A stretch of DNA of 34,712 nucleotides from JALCLA01 sp965653565 (GCA_965653565.1 CBFHAI010000046.1:1-34712); one strand, 5' to 3'; positions 8,547 to 15,595 are shown, counted from the stretch's first letter. Made by a program: numbers and translations. Notes: generated by a model not told the origin, from the letters alone.

Positions 8547-9185
8547 TCAGGCGTTCGCGCTGCGCGCGCCGACGATGATCATGCGCACCATCTTGGTGAG
8601 CTGGTCGATCAGTTCGGCATCGCGATCGGCCGGCAGGTCCATCGCGGTGGCGCCCATCGCGAAGGCCAGTCGCGTGATCGCTTTCGCGGCCAAGGCAGGT
8701 TCCGCCAGCGTGGCGTTCTGCCGCGCCGCCAGCCGAACCAGGTCGGCGCGCAATTCTTCTTCGAAGAACATCAATTCGCGATCGACCGCGTGCTTGAACG
8801 CATCCGAACCGACGGTGCCTTCGCGCAGCAACACGTGCAGCAACTTGTCGTCGGCGCGCACCTGCTCCATGAAGGCCTCGACCGAGCCGCGGATGATGCT
8901 GTGATCGGTGGCGGCGCGATGGCGCGCGGCGCCGACGATCTTGCGCAGCGACTGGCCGGCCAGATCGATCAACGCGACCGCCAGTTCGTCGATATCGCGG
9001 AACTGGCGATAGAAACTGTTCGGCGCGATGCCGGCCTCGCGCGCCACCTCGCGCAGGCTCAGGCTCGACACGCTGCGATGCGGCCCGATCAGGCGCAGCG
9101 CGGCCGCCAGCAGGTCGTTGCGCGAGATCGCGGCTTTGCGCCCGGGGTGCGAATCGGCGTCGGCGGCGGTTGGGGTCGGTGTCAA
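8547..9185 (-). CDS. desT: TetR-family repressor of unsaturated fatty acid genes (DesT/FabR-like)
   Basis: A 212-residue regulator. The N-terminal helix-turn-helix (about residues 20-65) includes SLREVAREAGIAPNSFYRQF, very close to the recognition region of FabR and DesT. These repressors read the saturated/unsaturated balance of the acyl-CoA or acyl-ACP pool. The C-terminal helices would bind the ligand. The gene is divergent from a reductase-desaturase pair, as desT is from desCB in Pseudomonas aeruginosa. A nested palindrome lies between them. The only plausible start is TTG at 9185, since a stop lies a few codons upstream and no ATG is available; the weak start may keep repressor levels low. 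The DesT assignment rests on the HTH and the context. Confidence 0.85.
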   Translation of the reverse strand: MTPTPTAADADSHPGRKAAISRNDLLAAALRLIGPHRSVSSLSLREVAREAGIAPNSFYRQFRDIDELAVALIDLAGQSLRKIVGAARHRAATDHSIIRGSVEAFMEQVRADDKLLHVLLREGTVGSDAFKHAVDRELMFFEEELRADLVRLAARQNATLAEPALAAKAITRLAFAMGATAMDLPADRDAELIDQLTKMVRMIIVGARSANA

Positions 9186-9231
9186 GGCGGCGGCTTTGCT
9201 GAAGTCGGCCCCATCATACCGTTCAGATTAA

Positions 9232-9269
9232 TATACGCGTGTATAGACATGCGTCTATACATCGGTATA
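9232..9269. promoter_or_regulatory. Nested palindromic operator between desT and desC
   Basis: Two TATAC-N4-GTATA palindromes lie at 9232-9245 and 9256-9269. A longer palindrome lies between and overlapping them, with arms TGTATAGAC (9240-9248) and GTCTATACA (9253-9261) around ATGC. The array ends 8 bases before the desC ATG. TetR repressors bind such sites as dimers, so this is the probable site for the DesT-like protein, able to shut both divergent genes. Binding is inferred from position and symmetry. Confidence 0.75.
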
Positions 9270-9277
9270 GTGGCCTC

Positions 9278-10384
9278 ATGAAACTGGCTACCGATGCATC
9301 CTCCCCTCGCCTGCGGGCGACCCCGAAGCGTCTGCTGGACGCGCTGGTGGCGCCGAACGTGTTCGATTTCTGGGCCTCGCGCGTGTCGCCGACCTGGAGC
9401 TGGAATCGCCCCCTTGCCCGCATCGTGGCGCGCCGGCGGGCGGCTTCGAATGCGGTGACGCTGGTGCTGCAGCCGAACCGCCACTGGACCGGCGTCGCGC
9501 CGGGCCAGCATGTGAATATCAGCGCCGAAATCGACGGCATGCGCGTGACGCGCAGCTACAGCCCGAGCGCTGCGAACCGTCGCGATGGCCGCGTCGAAAT
9601 CACCGTCAAGGAAATCGCCGGCGGCAAGTTGAGCGGGCATCTTTGCCGCGACGCGAAAATCGGCGATGTGCTCGATATCGGGCCGGCATTCGGTGAGATG
9701 ACTGTCGCAGCGTCGAGCCACGATGCCCGGCTTTTCCTCGCCGCCGGCAGCGGCATCACGCCGTTGATGGCGATGGTGCGTGCGCTGGCCGTGCAGGGTT
9801 TCGGCGGGAAATCGACGCTGATGTACTGGTCGCGCAGCCACGACGAATTCTGTTTCGTCGAAGAACTGCGTGCGCTTGCGGCGTCGCACGAAAATTTCGA
9901 TGTGCGTTTCGTGCTCACGCACGATGCCGCGCAAGGCGGCGACGAATGCGAAGGCCGGCTGTGCGACGCGCTGCTTGCCGATAACGTCGGCGAGCTGTCT
10001 TCGCGGCAGGTGTTCGCCTGCGGGCCCGGCGGATTCGTCGAACTCGCGCGCACGCTGCTCGCCGAGCGCGTTCGATCCTTCCAGGCCGAAGCCTTCACGC
10101 CGCCCGCGACCAGCATCGAAGACGGCGGCACCGTGCAAGTGACGCTCGCCCGCAGCCATCGCACGCTCACGCTGCCGCGTGGGCAATCGCTGCTCACGGC
10201 GCTGGAGGCCGCCGGTATCAGACCCGCGTCGGGCTGCCGCATGGGCATCTGCAACACCTGCGCCTGCGGCAAACGCTCGGGCACCACACGCCAGCTGCAC
10301 ACCGGCGACGTGGTGAACGAACCGGTCTCCGCGCTGCGCCTGTGCGTCAACAGCGCTGCCAGCGATCTCATACTCGAACTCTGA
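9278..10384 (+). CDS. desC: Ferredoxin reductase partner of the desaturase (DesC-like)
   Basis: A 368-residue flavo-iron-sulfur oxidoreductase. The FAD-binding domain includes RSYSPSA (about residue 92), the NAD(P)-binding domain includes AAGSGITPLMAM and FACGPGGFVE, and a C-terminal plant-type 2Fe-2S domain has GCRMGICNTCACGK (C-x4-C-x2-C) plus LCVNSA. It should pass electrons from NAD(P)H to the desaturase encoded next. The ATG at 9278 is preferred to a GTG at 9239 because the longer form would start inside the operator. Its stop overlaps the desaturase ATG by one base, so the two are translationally coupled. This matches P. aeruginosa DesC in order and type. Confidence 0.88.
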   Translation: MKLATDASSPRLRATPKRLLDALVAPNVFDFWASRVSPTWSWNRPLARIVARRRAASNAVTLVLQPNRHWTGVAPGQHVNISAEIDGMRVTRSYSPSAANRRDGRVEITVKEIAGGKLSGHLCRDAKIGDVLDIGPAFGEMTVAASSHDARLFLAAGSGITPLMAMVRALAVQGFGGKSTLMYWSRSHDEFCFVEELRALAASHENFDVRFVLTHDAAQGGDECEGRLCDALLADNVGELSSRQVFACGPGGFVELARTLLAERVRSFQAEAFTPPATSIEDGGTVQVTLARSHRTLTLPRGQSLLTALEAAGIRPASGCRMGICNTCACGKRSGTTRQLHTGDVVNEPVSALRLCVNSAASDLILEL

Positions 10385-11538
10385 TGCAGATCATGAACCA
10401 TAGAACCGCCAACCGCGCGCTCGATTCGATCGAACTCGAAAGCTTCGCGCGCGAACTCGACGCCGTGCGCGCGCGCACCGTCGCCAAGCTCGGCCAGCGC
10501 GATGCCGACTACATCCGCGCCGTCGTCAAAGGCGTGCGCTACAGCGGATTCGCCGGCCGCGCGCTGCTGATGATCGGTGCGATCGCCGGCGCCTTCGTGC
10601 CGTGGATCCTGGTTGCCGGATGGATCGCCGGCGTGCTGCTGCTGGCCTTCTCGAAGATCCTCGAGAACATGGAGCTCGGCCACAACGTGATGCACGGCCA
10701 GTACGACTGGATGCGCGATCCGCATCTGGATGGCAAGACTTATGAATGGGACATCGCCGGTACCGGCGACAACTGGCGCAAGACGCACAACTACCGGCAC
10801 CACACCTGGACCAACGTGCGCGGCATGGACGACGACATCGGCTACGGCCTGCTGCGCGTGTTTCCCGAGCAGCGCTGGAAGCCTTTCTATCTGCTGCAGC
10901 CGATCGTCGCGGTGATCTTCGCGATCCTGTTCGAATGGGGCGTGGCGATCCAGGAACTGCGGCTCGGACGCTGGTTCGCGGGCAAGACCAAAACCTCGGT
11001 GCTGCGCGAGCAATTCCGTCCGGCCGGCCGCAAGATGGCGCGCCAGATCGGCAAGGATTATCTGCTGTTTCCTGCGCTCGCCGGTCCGTTCTTCCTGCCG
11101 GTGCTGCTCGGCAATATCGTCGCCAACATCCTGCGCAATCTGTGGACCTACACCATCATCTTCTGCGGCCATTTCACCGCCGATGTCGAGACCTTCTCGA
11201 AGGAATCGGTGAAAAGCGAATCGCGCGGCCGCTGGTACCTGCGACAACTGCGCGGTTCGTCGAACCTGACCGGCGGACGCCTGATGAACCTGATGTCCGG
11301 CAACCTGAGCCACCAGATCGAACACCACTTCTATCCCGACATACCGGCCAATCGCTATGCGGCGATGGCGACCGAAGTGCGCGACATCTGCGCCCGCTAC
11401 GGCCAGCATTACAACATCGGCTCGCTCCCGAAACAGTTCGGCCAGGTAATCTGGCGCATCCTGCGACACGCCTTTCCCAGCCGTCCGGCGCGCGTGTCTG
11501 CGCCTGTGGTGCAGGCGGGAACTGAGGTGCTGCAGTAA
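10384..11538 (+). CDS. desB: Membrane fatty acyl desaturase (DesB-like)
   Basis: A 384-residue integral membrane di-iron desaturase from the ATG at 10384; a second ATG lies at 10393. All three histidine boxes are present: GHNVMH, KTHNYRHHTWTN and QIEHHFYPDIPANRY. Hydrophobic segments lie near residues 50-85, 165-190 and 220-255. It inserts a double bond in an existing saturated acyl chain, using electrons from the reductase encoded just upstream. Acyl-CoA delta-9 activity is the likely reaction by analogy with P. aeruginosa DesB, but position and carrier cannot be read from sequence. Its transcript runs into a long palindrome that begins at its stop codon. Confidence 0.88.
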   Translation: MQIMNHRTANRALDSIELESFARELDAVRARTVAKLGQRDADYIRAVVKGVRYSGFAGRALLMIGAIAGAFVPWILVAGWIAGVLLLAFSKILENMELGHNVMHGQYDWMRDPHLDGKTYEWDIAGTGDNWRKTHNYRHHTWTNVRGMDDDIGYGLLRVFPEQRWKPFYLLQPIVAVIFAILFEWGVAIQELRLGRWFAGKTKTSVLREQFRPAGRKMARQIGKDYLLFPALAGPFFLPVLLGNIVANILRNLWTYTIIFCGHFTADVETFSKESVKSESRGRWYLRQLRGSSNLTGGRLMNLMSGNLSHQIEHHFYPDIPANRYAAMATEVRDICARYGQHYNIGSLPKQFGQVIWRILRHAFPSRPARVSAPVVQAGTEVLQ

Positions 11539-11680
11539 GAGCCAGGGCGGGACACAGAGGACGCGGAGATTTAGAAGAGAGGACGCGGAGGAAAAGCCGA
11601 GAGATTTTGAATTCAAACTTCTCTGCTCTTCTTCGCGTCCTCTCTTTTTAATCTCTGCGTCCTCTGTGTCCCGCTCTTTT
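11537..11680. repeat. Long palindromic intergenic element (about 50-base arms)
   Basis: The left arm (about 11537-11591) reads through CGGGACACAGAGGACGCGG. The right arm (about 11629-11680) contains its complement, CTGCGTCCTCTGTGTCCCG, with few mismatches along the arms and about 37 bases between them. It begins at the desaturase stop codon. An RNA copy would form a very long hairpin and may end transcription. A one-arm copy lies at 2612-2662. Confidence 0.75.
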
Positions 11681-11750
11681 CTCCTCTCGCCCCGTATGCC
11701 CTCACCGCCGGTATATTGATTCACCACTGAGCGAGTACCGGGAAGGCGAT

Positions 11751-12131
11751 ATGCGTTACGTCGTTGCGATTGGATTGGTGATCGCCGGGATCATCCATCT
11801 GCTGCCGCTGGCCGGCGTGTTGGGCGTGGCGCAGTTGCAGGCGCTGTACGGCGTGGCGATGGACGATTCCAGCCTGGTGCTGTTGCTGCGTCATCGCGCC
11901 GTGCTTTTCGGCATTCTCGGCCTGTTGTTGATCGCGGCCACGTTCGTGCGGTCGCTGCAACCTGTCGCGTTCGCCGCCGGGCTCGTCAGTGTTGTTTCGT
12001 TTCTGGCGCTGGCGTGGATGCAGGCGCCCTACAATGAGCGCATTGCACGCGTCGTAGTCGCCGATTGGACGGCGCTGGTCGCGCTCGTCGCCGCTATCGC
12101 GGCGTATGCATGGCTGCGACGACGCCGCTGA
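11751..12131 (+). CDS. Small four-helix membrane protein
   Basis: A 126-residue hydrophobic protein with four predicted membrane helices, about residues 4-20, 46-63, 68-88 and 103-121, and a basic end (RLRRRR-like, AWLRRRR). The only polar loop of note is between helices 1 and 2 (GVAMDDSSL), followed by LLLRHRAVLFG. The H-R-A/F-G pattern resembles a family of uncharacterised inner-membrane proteins in this order. I do not recognise a function. GGGAAGGC precedes the ATG. The VOC gene starts 15 bases after its stop, so the two form a likely operon. Confidence 0.7.
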   Translation: MRYVVAIGLVIAGIIHLLPLAGVLGVAQLQALYGVAMDDSSLVLLLRHRAVLFGILGLLLIAATFVRSLQPVAFAAGLVSVVSFLALAWMQAPYNERIARVVVADWTALVALVAAIAAYAWLRRRR

Positions 12132-12146
12132 CACGAGGTTGCCCGC

Positions 12147-12551
12147 ATGGACTTGCTGATCAATCTAGACGTCGACGATCTGGACCGCGCGATCGATTTC
12201 TACGGCAAGGCCTTCGGTTTGCGCGTGGGTCGCCGATTCGCCGGCGTCGGCGTCGAAATGCTGGGTGGATCGGCGCCGATCTATCTGCTGATCAAGGCGC
12301 CGGGGTCGCAAGCGTCGCCGGCAGCGCAGCAACAGCGCAACTACCAACGCCACTGGACGCCGCTGCATCTGGATTTCGTCGTCGACGACATCGACGCGGC
12401 CGTCGCCAGGGCGCTGGCGGCCGGCGCGTCACAGGAACAGCAGACGGCCACACAGCGTTGGGGGCGGCTGGCGCCGATGGCCGATCCGTTCGGCCACGGC
12501 TTCTGCTTCGTGCAGTTTCTCGGCCGCGACTACGACGAAATCGCCGACTGA
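12147..12551 (+). CDS. VOC-family (glyoxalase/bleomycin-resistance fold) protein
   Basis: A 134-residue protein with the paired beta-alpha-beta-beta-beta modules of the vicinal oxygen chelate fold. The opening LINLDVDDLDRAIDFYGKAF and the ending PMADPFGHGFCFVQFLG are typical, with HLDFVVDDIDAAVARALAAG at the second module. Histidine and glutamate positions suggest that a metal could be bound, but the family includes glyoxalases, dioxygenases and antibiotic-binding proteins, and the substrate cannot be chosen. It follows the small membrane protein by 15 bases and faces the convergent cupin gene 24 bases away. Confidence 0.8.
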   Translation: MDLLINLDVDDLDRAIDFYGKAFGLRVGRRFAGVGVEMLGGSAPIYLLIKAPGSQASPAAQQQRNYQRHWTPLHLDFVVDDIDAAVARALAAGASQEQQTATQRWGRLAPMADPFGHGFCFVQFLGRDYDEIAD

Positions 12552-12575
12552 GGATTGCCTACTGAAAGCGGCGCC

Positions 12576-12947
12576 TCAGACGGTGCGCAACTGATCGGCG
12601 ATCGAACGCGTGCGTTCGGTGACTTCGTTGCCGGTATGCAGCGTGGATTTGCGCTCGATCAGCATCAGCAGGCATTCGTCTTCGGCGACCGGATTGTGCC
12701 GCACGCCCTTCGGTACGACGAACAACTGGCCCTGCGCGAGGTCCACCGCGCCGTCTTCCATCTCGATGCGCAGCCTGCCCTGCAGGATGAAGAACAACTC
12801 GTCTTCGTCGGCGTGCGCATGCCAGCCGAAGGTGCCCTGCACTTTCGCCACCTTGACGTAGGAATCGTCGAGCTCGGCCACCACACGCGGCGACCACAGC
12901 TCGGTGAGCGCCGCGGCGATCTGCGTGGGCGATGCGAGCTTGTTCAT
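12576..12947 (-). CDS. Single-domain cupin protein
   Basis: A 123-residue cupin. Motif 1 is visible as GWHAHADEDELFFILQGRL (H-x-H, E, G), and motif 2 as GQLFVVPKGVRHNPVA with its histidine. These three histidines and one glutamate would bind a metal in the beta-barrel. The family is broad (sugar isomerases, dioxygenases, small regulators) and no closer call is possible. The ATG at 12947 has GGAG 7 bases upstream. It is the first ordinary gene beyond the tRNA-linked variable segment. Confidence 0.8.
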   Translation of the reverse strand: MNKLASPTQIAAALTELWSPRVVAELDDSYVKVAKVQGTFGWHAHADEDELFFILQGRLRIEMEDGAVDLAQGQLFVVPKGVRHNPVAEDECLLMLIERKSTLHTGNEVTERTRSIADQLRTV

Positions 12948-13101
12948 GCCTTGGCTCCGTCTGCGTCGAGAGGCGGATTATGCCCGCAGCCGACGTTCCG
13001 ATCCGACCAGAATCGAAGCGACACTTGCCGCAAAGCGCTCGATCTGCCGGGGAAGATTTCGATGCAGTGTCGACACGGCCGCCCTCGAAAGCACAAAAGA
13101 A

Positions 13102-13123
13102 AAGGCCCACTTGCGCGGGCCTT
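13102..13123 (-). terminator. Terminator attached to tRNA-end remnant R1
   Basis: Arms AAGGCCC (13102-13108) and GGGCCTT (13117-13123). On the minus strand the hairpin is followed by TTTTCTTTTGTGC. The same tail, TTTTTCTTTTCGTGC, follows the true tRNA-Glu terminator at 15299-15320, which supports a common origin for the two terminator units. Confidence 0.7.
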
Positions 13124-13142
13124 CAGTTTGCTTCGGTGTTAG

Positions 13143-13181
13143 TGGCGTCCCGACGGTTCCAGATTGCGAACCTCCGGCTGG
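13143..13181 (-). repeat. Degenerate tRNA 3'-end remnant R1
   Basis: Read on the minus strand it ends in GGGACGCCA, the acceptor end of the tRNA-Glu at 15329-15404, after a GGTTCGCAATC segment resembling an altered T-arm. It matches remnant R2 at about 33 of 39 positions. No complete tRNA can be folded. The rest of 12948-13305 holds the adjoining terminator and no gene I can support. Confidence 0.6.
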
Positions 13182-13305
13182 CGGCACCCCTTACGGCCAT
13201 GTCAGTTCTGCGACGGGTACCCTGTCGGAAAGCCTCGACCACGAAAACCCGCCGCCGTCGGATCCAGCGGGCGGTTTGGTCGCTGATTTCAAGTCATTCG
13301 TCAGT

Positions 13306-13665
13306 TCAGCCTGCAATACCGACGTGCACTCCTTCGACAAAAACGGAGCCTTCCCAAATCAGCATGCGCTTAGTAGGTCCCAGTTGGATCTCCAGACCAT
13401 TGTCGGTTTTTCGCCAGCGCTGAAGGCCCTTGAGATTGATCACTGACTTCACCAGTTCGTTCTCTTCAATATTCGGCGCATCTTCAAGCATGACAATGAA
13501 CGCGCATGTGCCATTCGACGAACCGAACGACCCGTCTGCCGTAACCCACCCCACTAATCGGCGATCCAATGTCCTCAGCTCGTATCCTCCGACCGGGGTA
13601 GGTGGACCGCACGAAGCTATTGCCGGAATCAGCAGAAACATTAGAAGCAGTCTTCGTCTCTTCAT
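13306..13665 (-). CDS. Small putative lipoprotein, unknown function
   Basis: A 119-residue protein. KRRR, a hydrophobic stretch and the lipobox IAS-C with Cys19 form a lipoprotein signal; the next residues are GPP, with no aspartate at +2. The mature part is small and shows strand-like segments (GWVTADGSFGSS, CAFIVMLEDAP, LIWEGSVFVEG). I recognise no family. The base composition looks clearly less GC-rich than the flanking housekeeping genes. It lies between the tRNA-end remnants R1 and R2, on the same strand as the tRNA, consistent with cargo acquired at the tRNA-Glu locus. Confidence 0.6.
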   Translation of the reverse strand: MKRRRLLLMFLLIPAIASCGPPTPVGGYELRTLDRRLVGWVTADGSFGSSNGTCAFIVMLEDAPNIEENELVKSVINLKGLQRWRKTDNGLEIQLGPTKRMLIWEGSVFVEGVHVGIAG

Positions 13666-13814
13666 GGCACCTACTCAAGCGGTCCGTGGTCTGGGTTCAA
13701 ACAGCGCTTTTCAGACAGCACTGTTCGTATGCTCGTTCGGCGTCGATGCTCAGTGAATAGCGTGTCGTGCGAGGTTTGCAGTACGGATATTAGGGCCGAT
13801 TCCGGACAACAAAA

Positions 13815-13846
13815 AAGCCCGAGCAACCTGTTGATTGCTCGGGCTT
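13815..13846 (-). terminator. Terminator attached to tRNA-end remnant R2
   Basis: Perfect 12-bp arms AAGCCCGAGCAA (13815-13826) and TTGCTCGGGCTT (13835-13846) with an 8-base loop, followed on the minus strand by a T-run. It lies directly downstream of the tRNA-like end R2 on that strand, the same arrangement as at the intact tRNA-Glu. Confidence 0.8.
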
Positions 13847-13856
13847 AGCTTTGAAG

Positions 13857-13895
13857 TGGCGTCCCGGGGGTTCCATACTGCGAACCGCCGGCTAG
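13857..13895 (-). repeat. Degenerate tRNA 3'-end remnant R2
   Basis: On the minus strand it reads ...CCCCCGGGACGCCACTTCAAAGC across its end. The GGGACGCCAC and ACTTCAAAGC parts also occur at the end of the intact tRNA-Glu and its spacer. The altered T-arm core GGTTCGCAGTATGGAACC is shared in form with R1 and R3. The remaining sequence of 13666-14031 shows no gene apart from the terminator. Confidence 0.65.
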
Positions 13896-14031
13896 TGATT
13901 GCGCTGGAAAATCACATCGTGGTGAGGAATCTCCGCACGGCCCACAGAGTCGCTTGAGGCAGCCAGGTCCGGAGTGAGCCGCCTGGTTGCGGAACCGCGT
14001 CCTGTCAGGTGAATCTCTGCTGGAGCGGTGC

Positions 14032-14976
14032 ATGATGTCGAGGACAACGCCGGGCCGTGCGACGATCGCAGCGCCAGCGTCACGCCAATGTGTGAAGGAC
14101 CGCGTCAACGGCGGCGGGAAATGGGCTACGGTACTTGCCAGGTTTGCCATTCTCTTGTTTACATCGGTTCCTTCTGTGCAGGCCGGACAGTGCATGCCGC
14201 ATACCACACAAGAGGATTTCGCTTCGGCGAGCCTGGTTTTCGTGGGCGAAGTAGTTCGCCGCGAATATCGTCCCGACAGCGATTCGTTCTTTGGTCCCGA
14301 GGGCACGGCGACCCTCACTGTCCTGCGTCCCCTGAAAGGCAAGCCGGCCCGCACCCTCGTACTGGAATTGGAACGCTACAGCGCTCTGCAAGGAGCGGAA
14401 GGAGACGTGGCGCCAAGCAATCGCACGAAAGTTCTCGTGTTCGCGCGCCCGTACAACGGCCTTCTCTACGACCTGTTCTGCAGCGGAACCGGAGTGATTG
14501 TGCGCGAGGATGAACGACTCCACGCGCTGGGCTTCCGGCAGAAGGACTTCGAAGCGCTCGGGCTACCCACGGACAAGGAGCTGGTGCTGCGCCTGACATC
14601 CTACTGGGACGCCTGGCGGATCGCCGTCCTGGCTTGTGAGGATGTCGACTGCTATCGGCGCTTGAGGCGCGACGACAGAACCGATGCGCGCACTATCGAC
14701 TCGCATCGAAAGAGTTTCGAGCGCGAGCGCAAATTCTATCAGTGGCTGACTACCCACCCGGGATACCGGCTGCATAGGGGGGCGGTTGGTGATGGATTCG
14801 TGGTGCACCTCGAATATCGCTTGGCGTCGAACAACTCCTCGCTTCACGACTTCGTCGTGTCCTTCGTACCGACCAAGGACAGCAACGATCAATGGCAATT
14901 CAGCGGCTTGCGAATCGACGAGTTCCCCTATCCATGGCGCGACTGGTATCGAATTTGGATACCCGATGAGTCGTAG
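14032..14976 (+). CDS. Putative exported protein with TIMP/NTR-like N-terminal region
   Basis: About 314 residues from the ATG at 14032, which has GGAG 6 bases upstream; an ATG at 14035 and a GTG at 14092 are alternatives, and the last gives a more normal signal peptide. The hydrophobic segment LARFAILLFTSVPSVQA ends before GQC. The following stretch, QCMPHTTQEDFASASLVFVG, then TATLTVLRPLKG and LYDLFCSGTG, resembles the N-terminal cysteine plus OB-fold pattern of netrin/TIMP-like domains, so a surface or inhibitor role is possible. The last 150 residues are unrecognised. It lies between remnants R2 and R3, opposite in direction to the tRNAs. Confidence 0.6.
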   Translation: MMSRTTPGRATIAAPASRQCVKDRVNGGGKWATVLARFAILLFTSVPSVQAGQCMPHTTQEDFASASLVFVGEVVRREYRPDSDSFFGPEGTATLTVLRPLKGKPARTLVLELERYSALQGAEGDVAPSNRTKVLVFARPYNGLLYDLFCSGTGVIVREDERLHALGFRQKDFEALGLPTDKELVLRLTSYWDAWRIAVLACEDVDCYRRLRRDDRTDARTIDSHRKSFERERKFYQWLTTHPGYRLHRGAVGDGFVVHLEYRLASNNSSLHDFVVSFVPTKDSNDQWQFSGLRIDEFPYPWRDWYRIWIPDES

Positions 14977-15082
14977 GCTACGGTTCAGCGTCGTTCGCGG
15001 TCGACGGGTGCACGACGACTAATGAAGAAAAGGCAGAGCTTGGAACGTCCAAAAAAATCGGAAAACTCAGGCTTCAATGCGA

Positions 15083-15120
15083 TGCATCCCGGTGGTTACA
15101 GATTGCGAACCGGCAGTTGG
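15083..15120 (-). repeat. Degenerate tRNA 3'-end remnant R3
   Basis: The plus strand shares TCCCGGTGGTTACAGATTGC and the following GAACC with R1/R2 (GGTTCCAGATTGCGAACC in R1). The acceptor end is more decayed (GGGATGCA instead of GGGACGCCA), and no terminator is attached. In 14977-15328 I see only this remnant and the tRNA terminator. Confidence 0.5.
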
Positions 15121-15298
15121 GATCGGCTTCGCGGCATATCGGCCTCGTGAAAGTTGTGCCCACTCGACGTCACCGTGCACGTCGGCGAGACCCCTCGATC
15201 GCCATCCGAACAAATCGTCGCTTGCCTGGACCGTCAAGTGCGAAGTATTTACAGCGGGGTTCGCAGTAGGACGCGCCTCAGCGGTGCACGAAAAGAAA

Positions 15299-15320
15299 AA
15301 GCCCCGTGAAAACGGGGCTT
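15299..15320 (-). terminator. Terminator of the tRNA-Ala/tRNA-Glu transcript
   Basis: Perfect 9-bp arms AAGCCCCGT (15299-15307) and ACGGGGCTT (15312-15320) enclose a GAAA loop in plus orientation. On the minus strand a T-rich tract follows. It starts 9 bases after the encoded CCA end of tRNA-Glu. Confidence 0.85.
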
Positions 15321-15328
15321 TGAAGTGG

Positions 15329-15404
15329 TGGCGTCCCCACGGGGATTCGAACCCCGGTCGCTACCGTGAAAGGGTAATGTCCTAGGCCTCTAGACGATGG
15401 GGAC
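15329..15404 (-). tRNA. tRNA-Glu (anticodon TTC)
   Basis: 76 bases including an encoded CCA. The 5' acceptor strand GTCCCCA pairs with the 3' strand TGGGGAC. The D-arm is CGTCTAGAGGCC, the anticodon loop CTTTCAC carries TTC (15369-15371), and the T-arm is CGGGGTTCGAATCCCCG. The sequence is very close to the E. coli tRNA-Glu. It is the downstream member of a two-tRNA transcript and the apparent source of the 3'-end repeats at 13143, 13857 and 15083. Confidence 0.95.
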
Positions 15405-15469
15405 GCAGTTTTTCTTTTTTCGCAATGCCGCTAGGACGACGCTGCGGTGTGTTCGTGTTGCGGTATTTC

Positions 15470-15545
<76 letters not shown>

Positions 15546-15565
15546 ACGTGCCGGAAAGAACGCGA

Positions 15566-15595
15566 ATTGTAGAGATCACCCGCAGCGTGCGTCAA
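15566..15595 (-). promoter_or_regulatory. Promoter of the tRNA-Ala/tRNA-Glu operon
   Basis: On the minus strand, TTGACG (15590-15595) and TACAAT (15566-15571) are 18 bases apart, each 5 of 6 to the sigma-70 consensus. A GC-rich TCGCG follows the -10, the kind of discriminator associated with stringent control of stable RNA. The -35 lies inside the 3' end of the DUF1249 gene. Confidence 0.7.

Noticed and set aside
3472..8904. A 1810-codon open frame on the plus strand opposite the giant protein and the hydrolase
   Set aside because: Arg/Ala/Asp-rich shadow created by GC-rich codon use of the real minus-strand genes; no domain, no signal, and it crosses a gene boundary.
9239..9277. Earlier GTG start for the ferredoxin reductase
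   Set aside because: It would place coding sequence inside the palindromic operator; the ATG at 9278 fits better.
12904..13446. Plus-strand open frames across the cupin-lipoprotein gap
   Set aside because: They run over a terminator hairpin and the tRNA-end remnant and show no protein-like features.
13143..15120. Integron attC sites as an explanation for repeats R1-R3
   Set aside because: No GTTRRRY/RYYYAAC core pair is present at the repeat ends, while similarity to the tRNA-Glu 3' end and its terminator is clear.
15077..15385. A 102-codon open frame ending in the tRNA-Glu gene
   Set aside because: It crosses a terminator and the tRNA, and the peptide is not protein-like.
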